A DNA stretch of 64,000 bases. Source: Sodalis glossinidius str. 'morsitans' (lineage in GTDB: Bacteria; Pseudomonadota; Gammaproteobacteria; Enterobacterales; Enterobacteriaceae). A program made the position numbers and the translations under genes. The first letter of the stretch is position 1; each line of letters opens with the position of its first letter. The notes under the pieces were generated by a model, which searched no databases, was not told where the DNA came from, and saw nothing but the letters and a program-made list of their open reading frames with translations. Location: the NCBI RefSeq assembly GCF_000010085.1, contig NC_007712.1, positions 3,224,001-3,288,000 of the forward strand, read 5' to 3'. Below, one piece after another: positions 1-10,500 of the stretch.

Positions 1-1
1 C

Positions 2-986
2 AGCCACAGCTGCGCGCTGAAAACGCTGTTCACAAAACTTGAACATCTGGCGTTACTTTCGCGCGTCTGCGCGATTGGCCACCGCGTGGGCCCATGGCGG
101 CAGCGATTTCAAACACTCCGTGCTGCTCACCGATGACGTCATTACCCGCATTCGTGAACTCTCCGTTCTGGCCCCGTTGCATAACCCGGCGAACTTGACG
201 GGTATCGACGCGGCAATGTCGTTATTACCGCATCTGCCGCAGGTTGCCGTGTTTGATACGGCCTTCCACCAGACCCTACCACCGGCAGCCTATACCTACG
301 CCATTCCTCTTGCCTATCAACAGCTTCATCAGGTCAGGCGATACGGTTTCCATGGCACGTCACACAGGTTTATCGCCGCAGAAGCCGTTGCCCGATTGAA
401 CCTTGATCCCTCCGATCATGGCATTGTTATTGCCCATCTTGGCAATGGGTCGTCGGTATGCGCCGTAAAAAACGGCAAAAGCGTGGATACCTCAATGGGC
501 ATGACGCCGCTGGAAGGACTGGTGATGGGAACGCGCTGTGGCGATCTGGATTTTGGTGCCGCTGCCTATATTGCCCGCTGCACCGGTCAGACCATCGAGT
601 CGCTGTACAAAATGGTGAACAACGACTCAGGCTTACTGGGCTTATCCGGGCTTTCTAGCGATTGCCGCACATTGCAGGAAGCACGCAGTAACGGCGATCC
701 AGGCGCTACACTTTCCATTGACGTAATGGTGCACCGTCTTGCCCGTCATCTTGGTGCGCACCTCACATCGCTGCATCGCTTTGATGCCTTGATTTTTACC
801 GGCGGTATTGGGGAAAACTCGGCACTGGTGCGTGAATTGACCACTCAGAGGTTGGCCGTATTCGGTGTACAACTCGATACGGTGAAGAATGTGCAACTGT
901 TTGCAGGCCACGAGGGGATAATATCAGTACACGGCTCGCCCATCGTGGCGGTGATTCCGACGAATGAAGAGAAGCAACTGTCTTGA
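2..986 (+). pseudogene. tdcD: Acetate/propionate kinase (TdcD-like), frameshifted, partial at window edge
   Basis: Acetokinase-family protein that would make ATP from acetyl- or propionyl-phosphate in threonine/propanediol fermentation. The conserved stretches AHGGSDF, PLHNPANL, VAVFDTAFHQT, RRYGFHGTSH, AHLGNGSS, DTSMGMTPLEG and FTGGIGEN are all present. The reading starts in frame 2 (ending CAIGHRV) and moves by one base near position 88 to continue as AHGGSDF, so the gene is frameshifted. The 5' third lies outside the window. The C-terminus stops at IPTNEEKQLS, about 15-20 residues short of the family, directly before an IS110-type remnant that probably truncated it. TdcD, PduW and AckA are close relatives; the NGKSVDTSMGMTPLEGL stretch reads most like TdcD, but the exact paralogue is uncertain. 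Confidence 0.75.
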
Positions 987-989
987 ACG

Positions 990-1859
990 ATAAAATTATA
1001 GAGAAACGTGATGGTACGATTCATCCCACTCTTCGTTCTTTCTGAGCATCGCGTTCAGGATAGTCAGAAGTTTACGCATACAGGCAACCAGAGCGACTTT
1101 TTTGGCTTTTCCCGCTGCAAGCAGCCGCGTATAAAATGCTTTTATCACCGGATTAAAGCGGGTTGCGACAAGTGCGGCGATATAAAGCGCTGTTCGGACT
1201 CCGCCCCTTCCGCCAAAGATGGTTCGCCGGCCCCGCATGGTACCCGAGTCCCGGTTTATGAGAGCAACGCCTACAAGCGCGCTGATGGCTCGTCTCGAGA
1301 GGCTACCCAGGTCGGAAACCTCCACCAGCAACGCTGCAACCGTCATCGTACCAACCCCTTTAATACTGCTCAGTCTGGCAGCCAGCTCTTTGATGATGAT
1401 ATTGATACTTTTCCTGCTCTGTGGATGAACGGGATAAAGACGGTTACGCTCAGCAATCAACATCGCTGTCAGCTGGCGTCGGCGCACTACCATCGCAGCA
1501 AGAACCTGAAGCTCCGCATCCAGCATGGCACGGATAAAGCGTTCCCGCCCTGGATGTCGATTAATGACCTCCGCCATTTGTGCAAGCACCCGTGCATCAA
1601 TACGGTCCGTTTTTGCCAGATAGCCCATAGTGCGGGCAAAGTCACGAGCCTGTCTGGGATTGACCACCGCGACGTCAAAGCCTTCAGCCTGAAACAAGCA
1701 GGCCACGGCAGCTTCAAGTCCACCAGTGGCCTCTATCAGAACCAACACCACCGGATACTTTCTCAGTTCATCAGTAATAGCATCAAAACCGTCCGTCAGA
1801 GTCATTACTGACCGTAAACTGAGCAATATCACTGCTGGCAGCAATGTCCAGTGTCGCTT
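990..1859 (-). mobile_element. IS110-family transposase remnant (first copy)
   Basis: Reads on the minus strand as a DEDD-type IS110 transposase. The N-terminal piece (ATLDIAASSDIAQFTVSND) is in one frame and shifts near 1805 into TDGFDAITDELRKYPVVLV. Then come the acidic motifs LIEATGGLE and KTDRIDARVLA, and the C-terminal transposase_20-like region SSIKGVGTMTVAALL...ISALVGVAL...RTALYIAAL. About 30 residues are missing between the two domains, after SRKSINIIIKEL. The N-terminus, with the first catalytic Asp, is cut off by the IS903-type copy that begins at 1860. Not functional. Its other side abuts the broken acetokinase gene, which it probably truncated. Confidence 0.8.
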
Positions 1860-2465
1860 GGCTTTGTTGAATAAATCAGAACTTGTGTGACTACGCCCCC
1901 CTAGCAGATCGATTGTTATGCGATCCGGATGCTGTTCGGCATTCCTAACAGCGTCATTTTGTTAAGCGCTTTGACCATCGCCATTGCCTCACCTACCTGC
2001 GCATCATAGTCACGCAGACTTAGATGATCGCCCACTTGCTTTTTCCATACATCGTTACTGCCGCTTAGACGCTGATTCGCAACGGCGTAGTTACGCTCAT
2101 GGTATCAGTCTGGCCAATATTGCGCCCCACCTCGTGGAGGAATATCAGTTTAAAAATGGCGTCAACAAAGCCCTGTAAAGCCCTTAACGAAAGGCCAAAC
2201 ACGCGTTTCATCATCAGAAACAGTGGTGATAGCCATATCTGTGTAGTGAAGCGGCCGGCCACGCCGTTCAGGCGTTGTTTTTTCCGTCCATAATTGCCGA
2301 CTCATCCAGCCATATCGTCAGAGCCCCGCGCTGCTTGAGAGCTTTGTTGTAAGTGGACCAGTTGGTTATTTTAAACTTTTGCTTTGCCATGGAGTGCAGA
2401 TGTTGAAATGACGGTAGTGATCTGAGCAGACGATCACCTAAAAGTTATATTTATTCAACAAAGCC
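1860..2465 (-). mobile_element. IS903-type (IS5 family) remnant, copy A, internally deleted
   Basis: Both terminal inverted repeats are present: GGCTTTGTTGAATAAATC at the left edge, and its complement ending ATTCAACAAAGCC at the right edge. The transposase reads leftward but is only about 600 bp against 980 bp in copy C. One gap runs from FVDAIFKL directly to the PPRGGAQYW region. A second removes the YHRRLVAE segment. The C-terminal LSLRDYDAQVGEAMAMVKA piece, missing from copy C, is kept here. The 9-bp flanks (gtgtcgctt and atggaggaa) do not match, so a rearrangement followed insertion. Confidence 0.88.
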
Positions 2466-2582
2466 ATGGAGGAAGGCCTTATCGACCGGCACGAGTATAT
2501 TGTTGTACATGACAGCTATCCTAATTATTACTTAAGCAGATGCGATAAATGGCTGCCCCCTAAGCAAAAACAGGATGAATAA
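2466..2582 (+). other. Possible 3' fragment of an unidentified gene
   Basis: Directly after copy A, a 38-codon frame reads MEEGLIDRHEYIVVHDSYP and continues to a TAA, ending KQKQDE. It has no visible ribosome binding site of its own because it abuts the IS end. It looks like the tail of a gene whose 5' part was removed with the IS rearrangement. I do not recognise the family. Confidence 0.25.
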
Positions 2583-3272
2583 ACAAAACACTCCTGCTCG
2601 AGCAATAGAAAGTTAACTCGGGCCAGACAGCCATAAAACGTCGTACAATGCGATTAATCTTGTGAAGTGACACCTCAATATATTAAAAACCCTATTACAA
2701 TATAACATTATCAATGAGCATTAAGCGCTATAGGTAAAAAAAGCCACCAGCAAGTAATAATTATAAACTCATTTAACTTTCATTGTATTTCATGCCGTAT
2801 GATTACCTGTTTCAGCATAAAAAAAATCCCTAACGCACCGTGTTTTTAACGTCTCAACCCCCTGCCCTGATTAACCCTCTCCTGACGGTCGTGGCGTACG
2901 TGCTTTTACCTCGTCTTCGCCGAGGCCAAAGTGATAACTTTTAATTAATATTGAGCTATTATCGCTAGAATAGCGATTCCCTTGGTAATGTCATTGCAAC
3001 ACAATAACCGATAGATATTAAAAGAAAGAAAGTGAATCGTTATTTTTTCTTAAATGCACGTCTTTTTTTAACAACTGTCTGGAAATATCGTGCTCATCGA
3101 GCACCGTTTTTAATAATAACCGCAGCACATCACGCCATCCCCCACCAAAGTATCAGGCGGGCGGTAAACAGGCTACGCTTTTAGTCCGGCAGCGCTCAAA
3201 AGGGCCGTCGCGCAAGATAGATTGCCTTTACAGGACCCGATATCTCGCCTTTGCCCCCCGCTGGCCAGAAAG
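2583..3272. other. Gene-free AT-rich stretch
   Basis: About 690 bp without a supported reading frame on either strand. It is AT-rich and contains many stops. I see no clear terminator hairpin, RNA gene or repeat in it. Probably eroded intergenic or former coding DNA. Confidence 0.5.
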
Positions 3273-5620
3273 TTACAATGACCGTAAGCATTGCACCACA
3301 TCCGGCTGATGGCTACAGGCGATATTATGGTTAATGCGTGCCAGCAAATACGGGAAAAACGGATTGGAGGTCGCCCGCATCAGTGCGTCAAGCCCAACGA
3401 TTAGAGCCGATGATTCTCCCCGAATAGATACCGTCTTGCCAGTTATCTTGCAAGACATATTCCAGCATCGAACACCTGTCCTGATTTCAGCACTCCGTAA
3501 GCTTGTTGCAATAGTTTCTTCATTGCCGCACACACGACAACTTTCCCTGATTTATTACGTGCATTCATACGCTCTTTCAGCGCTATTATTGCTGGGTTAT
3601 AGCGCATTGCCGTCAGAGCCGGCATATACAGGGCTTTACGTATCATGGCGTTGCCCACCTTTGATATCTGACTTTTACCTTTCCACAGCCCAGACTCCTG
3701 CAACATCGGATTCAGACCAGCCCAAGCCACGACAGCTTTGCTGCTATCATCGCCTTTATCTGTCTTGTTACGACTCAGTTCACTGCAGCCGAATGATTTT
3801 ATGCATGCTGGATTTTCCACGCTTACAGCGTAACCTGCATCAGCCAGGAAAGTAGACAATGGCTCACTGTAAGCACCTGTTGCTTCCATGCATATATGGC
3901 AGTCACCGAACGGCTCAAGCCATTTTTTCAGCGCATCGAAACCCTTAGGCGTGTTAGAAAAGGCTTTGGATTTGTAGGCTGCTTTACCTTTCCAGACTGC
4001 AACGTCAAATTTCTGGGAAGCAACATCAATGCCGACAGGGGTGAGAATTTGCACGTGCTATCTCCTTCTGGGTGAATCAGGAAACCGCCATGACCTTCCT
4101 TATAGATACGTGCTCCAGGCACAGGATACCGTCCAGTCTTGAAGGCGGGAGATAAGTCGTGGGGGATGAATCTATTGGACAGGCTCTAAGCCCGAGGGAG
4201 GGTTCCATCTCACCCACGACTTCCCGATGATCAGTCGGGGAGCATAATACCCTGAGTACAATGATCGAGATATAAGAGAGGGTACCGAAGCTGATGCCGT
4301 ATTCCTTCTCGCCGGCCGGTTGGCTGCCGTATAAGGAGTCGGAAACCGGGAACAGAACGGCCACATGTAGAGAGAATACATCTCCTCGGGATAACGAATA
4401 TTCAGCGGCTGGATTTGTTCATTTACCTGCCCGGCGGGGGTAATTCTTGCCACGGTGTCCAGCGACGTCTCCGAAGCATTGGTGATGACCGACGTGGTAT
4501 ATCGCCGTGGCTGCACCGGTAACAGCGTCGTCACCGCGGTCCAGGAGGAGCGCCGGAATAAGGGGCGGAAACTGGCGGCCTGGTTAATATCGAAAATGAC
4601 CAGTTCACTGCCGTTATCCTTAAGATGGTTATATAACGATTGCACGACCGCGCGCGTGCTCACCATAGAGTCCATAACCGATTGTAATGTCAACACGGAC
4701 GGCAGTTCGTCGAGCTTATGGCTGCGCGCATCATGAATAATCTGCCGCTGCAGCGCCTGAGTGAGTAAATAGGACTGCCGCGCCGCCTTGACCGGAAATG
4801 AATTATACTTGAAGGGATTAAATTCCGGCACCACACCGAGCCACGCTGATTTGGCAAATGCCGGAAAAATCGACGGCAGACCTGCAAACCGGGCAAAGGA
4901 GGTGACGCCAATCATCGGCGAAAGCAAAATAATTTGTTGAGGTTTGCTCAGCGTCGTATCCTGCAAGCTGTCCAGCGAATATTTCATCGCCAGCGCACCG
5001 CCGTTGGAAAAACCGACCAGATGCAGCGGCATTGACGGCCCGGCCAACCGCGTCGCCGCCAGCCAATCCTCCCAATCGACATTGGTGAGCGCCGCCGGCA
5101 CCGTGCCGTGCCCGGGCAAACGCGGCGCCACGGCGACAAAGCCCTGCTGCTGATAGTCTTCCGCTATGCTTTTCAGACTATAGGGCGTATCGGTCAGCCC
5201 ATGCAGCAGCACCGCGCCACGAGGCTGGCCTGCCGGCATCAGTACGTACTAGCGATTCCAGTCACGGGCCAATTTTCCCAGATAAATCAAGCTGCCGGCG
5301 TAATAACGGTTGAGCGGCGTTGCTTCCTCAGGCGTGATTTTATCCGTCACGTTCGCCTTCATGTCGCGAAACAGGTTTTCTTCCCGGGCCAGATATTCCG
5401 CGAAACTGGCGTTATCAATATCGGCGGCTGTCATTTCATCTGGTACCCAGGTATGCCAGCGATGCAGCACCGGACCTTGCTACGACTCATAAATACGGCC
5501 AATTAAAAAAACCGCCAGCAGGATCACCACGCCAATTATTATCTTTTTTGCCAGCGCAAAGTTATGATCGGAAAATGTGTCGGCGAGCTGATTAAGCCGC
5601 TTCAATATAGCCATTGTCAT
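3273..5620 (-). pseudogene. Membrane-anchored alpha/beta hydrolase, split by an IS110-type element
   Basis: Lipase/esterase-type alpha/beta hydrolase, rebuilt from pieces on the minus strand. The start at 5620 (MTMAILKRLNQ) leads into one N-terminal membrane helix (KIIIGVVILLAVFLIG). An in-frame TAG follows IYES, and a second TAG follows ARDWNR near 5247. Then come the catalytic fold RGAVLLHGLTDTPYS, the APRLPGHGT stretch and the nucleophile elbow HLVGFSNGGALA. A frameshift lies near 4350-4380. The frame KEYGISFGTLS ends near 4280 and resumes after the IS at about 3430 as IRGESSALIVGLDALMR...FFPYLLARINHNI. At least two nonsense codons, one frameshift and one insertion make it dead. Substrate unknown. 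Confidence 0.75.
3428..4280 (-). mobile_element. IS110-family element (second type), internally deleted, inserted in the hydrolase gene
   Basis: A 203-codon frame at 3443-4054 starts MQILTPVGIDVASQKFDVAVWKGK, with the first DEDD aspartate in GIDVA. It continues with CMEATGAYSEPL and NKTDKGDD, then jumps to the C-terminal domain AVVAWAGLNPM...NAMIRKALYMPALTAMRYNP. The spacer between the domains is deleted, so it is probably inactive. It is distinct from the IS110 remnant at 990-1859. The ends are placed approximately, from where the interrupted hydrolase reading stops and resumes. About 220 bp of non-coding DNA lies upstream of the transposase, inside the element. Confidence 0.75.
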
Positions 5621-6175
5621 CGCCTGTTGGCATCGTAAAACGCATTGAACAAAAGCGCAGCCTACCGGGAAATATTGGTCCTAGACTTAATTACCTTTCC
5701 TAATTTATTATCACACACAGCATTAGTTGCACCAATTTAAATATGTCTCATTACAATAACGGATCAACACATTTTCCTAGCGTGAACGGCAATAACCGCT
5801 GCGAGGGATGGGATTTAGCCAGCAGCGCCACAGGGATTACTTTGGTTATCATCGCTGGGAGGAAGGTTTAAACGACTGTGCCAGACGCCAGATGCAGAAT
5901 GCAGAATGCTGGACGCCGGACGCAAAATGAGGCAGAGGGAGATAACCATCACCTGGGCAACCCATTTACCGGGAACCAAACGGTTGCCGGCCAGCGCCAA
6001 CTCCTTAGCTCGGAGGTGAGGCAAAGACCGCCCCGACAGCGTGGGAATACACGACACTCTAGCGGGGACACGTTAGGGGAACTACCGCCGCGATAGCAGG
6101 CAGTATTTTCGCACCGACGAGGTAATCCCCCGCCGCGACGGACAGGCGTAGAGCGCGATATCGCCGCCCCAAGCG
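5621..6175. other. Gene-free stretch between hydrolase and treA
   Basis: About 555 bp with no supported gene. It contains a short imperfect tandem repeat of the unit CAGAATG near 5890-5910. No RNA gene or clear terminator was recognised. Confidence 0.45.
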
Positions 6176-7873
6176 TCAAGATGTCACCAGGGCACGCTGG
6201 CTGGTATCTGCTTCTGCCAATAGCGCCTCGACATTTTCCACATTGTCTTGCGATTTACCGCAATACATCACCATCAACTTCAGGGTCACACCGTTGGTCC
6301 AGCCGAAGCCATCCTGCAACGGATATTCACCGCCGCCGCCCCCAAGCCCACTCCCTTCCACCACATATTTTTCCACCAGTTTATGCTGGTTATTGTAAAG
6401 TCGCTGCACATTGCCGAGAAAACGGGTGGCTATCTGCTCTGCCAAGGCCTCTTCGCCGTAGTGACGCAAGCCTTCAACCGCTACCCATTGCAGCGGTGCC
6501 CAGCCATTGGGTGCATCCCATTGCTGGCCGGAAACATTGGTCGTGGTGATCATACCGCCCTGCTTAAGCAACTGCTGTCGTATCACCACCGCGGTACAGC
6601 GGGCGTAGTCCGGCGGCGCAATTTTGTTGTAAAGCGGAAAAACCGTTGCGGCGGTCAATTGGTCGCGCAGCCTCCCCAGCAACCAATCATAGTCGGCATA
6701 GTAGCCTTCGGCTTCATTCCACAAATGCTGATTAATCGCCGCCTTACGGGATTGTGCGGCAAGGCTGTAGCGGCCGGCCGCCTCATTGTCGCCTGCCATA
6801 TGGCTGGCATTGGCCAGCGTGTGCTCCAGGTGATACATCAACGCATTCAAATCCACCGGCAGGATGGAGGTCGTGCGAATTGAAGAGAGCTCCAAAGGAT
6901 TATCGAACCAGCGCGAACTGAAATCCCAGCCAGAGGCTGCACCTGCACGCAAATCGCGATAGACTTCCGCCACAGGACGGTCCTTTGCCTCGCTGGCGGT
7001 AAGAATATCATCCAGATAAGATTCGGTACGCGGCGTATCCTCGTCGTCCCAATAGCGGTTCAAAAAGGCACCATCGTGCATACGGGCCAAACGTCCGGCC
7101 GCTACACCAGGATCGAGGGTCTCATAGCCCTCCATCCAATAGTCATACTCTTTCTTCAATTGCGGCAAATAGCGCTGATATACCTCAGCGCCATCCTGGC
7201 TGGCAACCAAATCCACCATCAGCGAGAAAAACGGCGGCTGGGAGCGGCTGATATAGTAACTGCGATTACCATTGGGAATTCGGCCAAATACGTTAATCTC
7301 ATGGGCGAAATTTTCAGTCATGCCACGCACCAGGTCCCATTTTCCGCTTTCCGCCAGCCCCAACATGGTAAAATAGCTGTCCCAATAATAGATCTCGCGG
7401 AAACGGCCACCCGGCACCACATAGTCATGGGGCATCTGCAACAGCGAGTCATGCGGGCGGACCCTGGCGTCATTGCGCGTTAATACCGGCCATAGCGTGA
7501 TGATATGTTCACGCAAACTTTGGCCGGTCGGCGTCACATATTTCACCCGGTCGGTAGGGAAAATGAAGTTTTTATCGACGAAATGGCGCAGATTAAAATT
7601 TTTGCGCAAACGTTTGTTTTGATAGTCCGCAATGATAGCCGACGGCGCGCGACGCGGAACCGCATCGGCAAAGGTTTTCTGATCGGGATACAGTTTGGCG
7701 GTTTGTACATCGATGTAAAGCTGTCCCAGCATGATATCGGGCGATTGCAGCGTTTCATCCTGCGGCGTGCGCTTTACTGGTGGCAGGGGTTTTACCAGCC
7801 CGGACGCTGTGCTTAATACAGCTCCTAGTGTGATAAAAGATTTCCAGGTCCACCGGAAAGAGCGTGTGATCAT
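6176..7873 (-). CDS. treA: Periplasmic trehalase
   Basis: Glycoside hydrolase family 37 enzyme that splits trehalose to two glucose in the periplasm. At 565 residues it matches E. coli TreA in length. The first ~25 residues form a signal peptide (basic MITRSFRWTWK, then a hydrophobic core). Both trehalase signatures are intact: PGGRFREIYYWDSY from residue 154 and QWDAPNGWAP at 451-460. The catalytic acid Asp lies in SGWDFSSRW (about 317). The glycine-rich GGGGGEYPLQDGFGWTNG segment near the C-terminus carries the second catalytic acid. No stop or frameshift is seen. It stands alone between broken or empty regions, which argues for selection to keep it. Trehalose is the main insect blood sugar, so it is a plausible carbon source for a symbiont (inference). 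Confidence 0.95.
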   Translation of the reverse strand: MITRSFRWTWKSFITLGAVLSTASGLVKPLPPVKRTPQDETLQSPDIMLGQLYIDVQTAKLYPDQKTFADAVPRRAPSAIIADYQNKRLRKNFNLRHFVDKNFIFPTDRVKYVTPTGQSLREHIITLWPVLTRNDARVRPHDSLLQMPHDYVVPGGRFREIYYWDSYFTMLGLAESGKWDLVRGMTENFAHEINVFGRIPNGNRSYYISRSQPPFFSLMVDLVASQDGAEVYQRYLPQLKKEYDYWMEGYETLDPGVAAGRLARMHDGAFLNRYWDDEDTPRTESYLDDILTASEAKDRPVAEVYRDLRAGAASGWDFSSRWFDNPLELSSIRTTSILPVDLNALMYHLEHTLANASHMAGDNEAAGRYSLAAQSRKAAINQHLWNEAEGYYADYDWLLGRLRDQLTAATVFPLYNKIAPPDYARCTAVVIRQQLLKQGGMITTTNVSGQQWDAPNGWAPLQWVAVEGLRHYGEEALAEQIATRFLGNVQRLYNNQHKLVEKYVVEGSGLGGGGGEYPLQDGFGWTNGVTLKLMVMYCGKSQDNVENVEALLAEADTSQRALVTS

Positions 7874-8915
7874 AGGTGAATTCTCCTTTTTTATACGCTA
7901 CCCAAACTACGGTACCGGATTAATAACTATAGCTCTACTGGCCTGCTCCGGGTCGGGCAGGACGAAATGCGCGCGAAACATAGCGGTAAGATCAGGCGCC
8001 GTCATGGGATCTATTACGGCGCCGCGCCGGGTGTTAGAAAAATATTCTCACCGCCGCCGGGCATGCTTCGGGGTGATTTTTCCGCTGTTCATCGCGCCTC
8101 CGTCATTAAATTAAACCGTATTACAGGTACTTAGTCAGAATGCTTTCACTTATGATATTTTAATTGCGCGCTAAATATAGACTATCTTCATCGGCCGGTG
8201 GGTCACAAGACGATAAAAAAATCGCACACTGACCAAACCACATATCCTTAACCTACCACGACGAAGCGCACGTTTCGGATTTATCGGATAGAAGATGAAA
8301 ACTTAAAGAGCGTTGATGCGGCCGGAAGAACCGTTCGCCATAATCAGTTTAATTATCACATAGGTTGCGGACAATAGCACTGCCCCGCGCGTGTCATAAC
8401 CGCCGATCACTCCCTTATGCAGTATAATGTTATAGCCTGACATCATTTTACACACTGATTATTAATTTTCTTACATCGAGCCAATAAGATTATTCACACG
8501 CCGTGGGTACCGCCAGGCATAGGATTAACGAAACGACTTGCGCAATAAAATGATCCCTGCTTTCCAATATTATGTAAATAGAGGCGGCCACCCTGAGCTT
8601 CATAAAGACATATATCAATGATAGGCCTAAAATCACGTGCGATATTGGTAAGCAGCAACCGACGGTGGATTTTTACCCTTCTTTATGCCTACGCCGCGCG
8701 CCTGACGGCCTAGTGCCGCTGCCCGACGCAGCGGCATAGTCATACACCGCCGGGAAGTGAGGGTAAAAACGCCCATTGGGCGCCGTAGGGGCGCTACAGA
8801 GCGAACCAAGGTACCAACGCCCGCCTCTGGAGCCCTGCAGGCACCGGTGGACGAACGTCTTTTCTGCGTCAGGCGGACTGAGAAAAAGAGGAATGCGGGT
8901 GGTGCATCACGCCCG
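7874..8915. other. Gene-poor region upstream of treA
   Basis: About 1 kb with no frame that resembles a known protein on either strand. The treA promoter should lie in the first 100-200 bp. I could not assign convincing -35/-10 boxes. Confidence 0.4.
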
Positions 8916-9250
8916 CTAGGCGCTAGCGGTCAACTCACTAACGCGCTGCCAAACGTCTGCGGGGATATAAACCGGGATATTTTCACAGCACATGGCGCTG
9001 AACATGGCATCCATTTCGGCGCCCTGCCAGGCGTAAACGTCATCGGCAGGCGGTTGTAAGGCAGCTTACAAGGCCTTTAAAGGGCATAAAAAGGCAGTTA
9101 GCTTCATAAGCGACCTGCCTTGCTCCTTGTACCGGCTTGTTCCGGCATCGCGGCGAACAATGTGCATCGTTGGAAGACCGGTAATTTTGGCGACGTTGGC
9201 AATCTGTCGTTCCTGCCAACACCGTCGTCACCAGAACCGGCGGTCCTAGC
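8916..9250 (-). pseudogene. Degenerate coding remnants, family unknown
   Basis: Two short protein-like stretches read on the minus strand in different frames. RQIANVAKITGLPTMHIVRR comes from about 9190-9130. PPADDVYAWQGAEMDAMFSA comes from about 9050, running to a TAG at 8916-8918 after SELTASA. They look like eroded coding DNA downstream of the isomerase gene, but I cannot name a family. Frame breaks between them mean no product. Confidence 0.25.
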
Positions 9251-9280
9251 ACGGCAGGACACTAGACAGCCGCTGTCACG

Positions 9281-9907
9281 TCAGCAGGGTTTCATATAGC
9301 TACCGATGGCCTTATCCTGGCAATTAGCGAAGAAGTGCTGCTTGAATTTCTCGCCGCTGATGGCGCCTTTGACCAGGTCATGGTCAAGATCTTGCAGGAT
9401 GGAGAGCAAATCGCGGTAGGCTACGGCCTTAACCCCATCAAGGATTTTTTTATTGCGTTGCTCCAGCACCACCCGATCGCGGGGATATCCCTGACCGCCT
9501 TTGCTACCGAACAGTTTTTCAAAAATGTATTGCATATTCAGTTCCGCGCCCCAGCCAAATCCTTTGGCGAACGGCAGCGAGATAGCATTGCCATCATTGA
9601 TTTGCGCAAACATATAACCGTCGGACGGATCCACCGCCAGGCCACAAATGACGCCGGGGAAAGAATTGCAGGCCAGCATGGTACCGGTACCGCAGCCGGT
9701 AACAACATAATCCACGGCCCCCGAATTCAGCAAAATGGCGGCCAAAATGCCGTTTTGCACATAGGTGAGCACGTGAGGATCGTCGGCGGAATACATACCG
9801 TAATTGAAAACCTCATGCCCGAGTGGGGCTACCGCACCCTGCAACGTATTAAAAATCAGTTCATTTTTCGCCGCCTGGCTATTTTCATTGATCAAAGCAA
9901 TTTTCAT
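9281..9907 (-). CDS. RpiB/LacA/LacB-family sugar-phosphate isomerase
   Basis: 208-residue aldose-ketose isomerase starting MKIALINENSQAAKN. The family core VDYVVTGCGTGTMLACNSFPG carries the catalytic Cys and GTG loop. Later LAVDPSDGYMFAQINDGNA and LPFAKGFGWGAELN are typical of the longer members found near pectin/uronate or tetritol genes. The loop after CGTG appears about three residues shorter than usual (families usually read CGTGxGxxLACN), so activity may be altered. It lies 37 bp downstream of the kduD-like 3' fragment, in the same direction. In gram-positive bacteria an RpiB homologue (DhuI) pairs with a KduD-like partner, and in tetritol pathways RpiB homologues (DerI/LerI) pair with an SDR and a DhaK-type kinase. 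Which role applied here is not decided by sequence alone. Confidence 0.75.
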   Translation of the reverse strand: MKIALINENSQAAKNELIFNTLQGAVAPLGHEVFNYGMYSADDPHVLTYVQNGILAAILLNSGAVDYVVTGCGTGTMLACNSFPGVICGLAVDPSDGYMFAQINDGNAISLPFAKGFGWGAELNMQYIFEKLFGSKGGQGYPRDRVVLEQRNKKILDGVKAVAYRDLLSILQDLDHDLVKGAISGEKFKQHFFANCQDKAIGSYMKPC

Positions 9908-9944
9908 ATCGTCTACTCCATATCGAATTCGCTTATAAAGAGAT

Positions 9945-10268
9945 TTAACGCGCCAGCCAACCGCCATCCACGGCGATGGTATAGCCGTTGATATAATCGG
10001 CGACGGCAGAGGCAAGAAAGACCACTGGCCCCATGACATCGGCCGGCTCGCCCCAGCTGCCGGCGGGAATACGCGCCAGAATCTCCTGGTTACGGAATTC
10101 TGAGGCGCGCAAAGCGTCGGTATTGTTGGTCGCCATATAGCCGGGGGCGATAGCGTTAACGTTAATACCGTTCTGTGCCCATTCATTGGCCAGCAGACGG
10201 GTGATACCCATCACTGCGCTTTTTGAGACGGTATAGGACGCCACGCGTACCCCTCCCTGAAACGACAT
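9945..10268 (-). pseudogene. kduD: kduD-like dehydrogenase, 3' part (separated from its 5' part by the prophage)
   Basis: C-terminal 107 residues of a short-chain dehydrogenase very like KduD (2-dehydro-3-deoxygluconate/2-deoxygluconate dehydrogenase). It reads MSFQGGVRVASYTVSKSAVMG, with the catalytic YxxxK in YTVSK, then ANEWAQNGINVNAIAPGYMA and ends GYTIAVDGGWLAR. The N-terminal Rossmann half is absent here. It lies at 26631-27059 on the same strand and in the right order, so the gene was interrupted by the 16.4-kb prophage. See that entry and the finding. Confidence 0.9.
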
Positions 10269-10500
10269 AAGGGAGGATAAATCCTCTTTTTTAATTAACT
10301 TAATTTATTGATATTTTGCATTTATTAAAATACAAATCCACAAAATGACCCATACTCAACTCTAAGAGCCGATTTCATGGATTTTCATAGTCAATTCCTC
10401 GACTACACAATACCCCCTCTGGAGCGTTAAATTAAATGGCAATGCATTGAAAATAAAGGGATTTAATTTCGCAGTGTCCAGATAACGTCCATCTTTGACC

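Noticed and set aside
1008..1811. 267-codon plus-strand frame across the first IS110 remnant
   Set aside because: It is antisense to a clear transposase, has an odd composition (many Ser, Arg, His, Gln) and no family likeness.
1849..2474. Target-site duplication around IS903-type copy A
   Set aside because: The 9-bp flanks differ (gtgtcgctt and atggaggaa), and the DNA to the right does not continue the IS110 gene, so a later deletion or recombination is needed.
3273..3533. Frame with DALMRATSNPFFPYLLARINHN read first as a GntR/FadR ligand-domain fragment
   Set aside because: It joins in sense and strand with the hydrolase frame that stops at 4280 on the far side of the IS110-type element, and the continuous protein makes better sense as the hydrolase C-terminus.
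6248..6883. Long plus-strand frames across treA
   Set aside because: Antisense shadows of an intact, well-supported trehalase gene; no ribosome binding site and no protein family likeness.
8757..9059. 100-codon plus-strand frame
   Set aside because: Arg/Gly-rich composition with no family likeness, and the minus strand shows better protein-like text over part of it.
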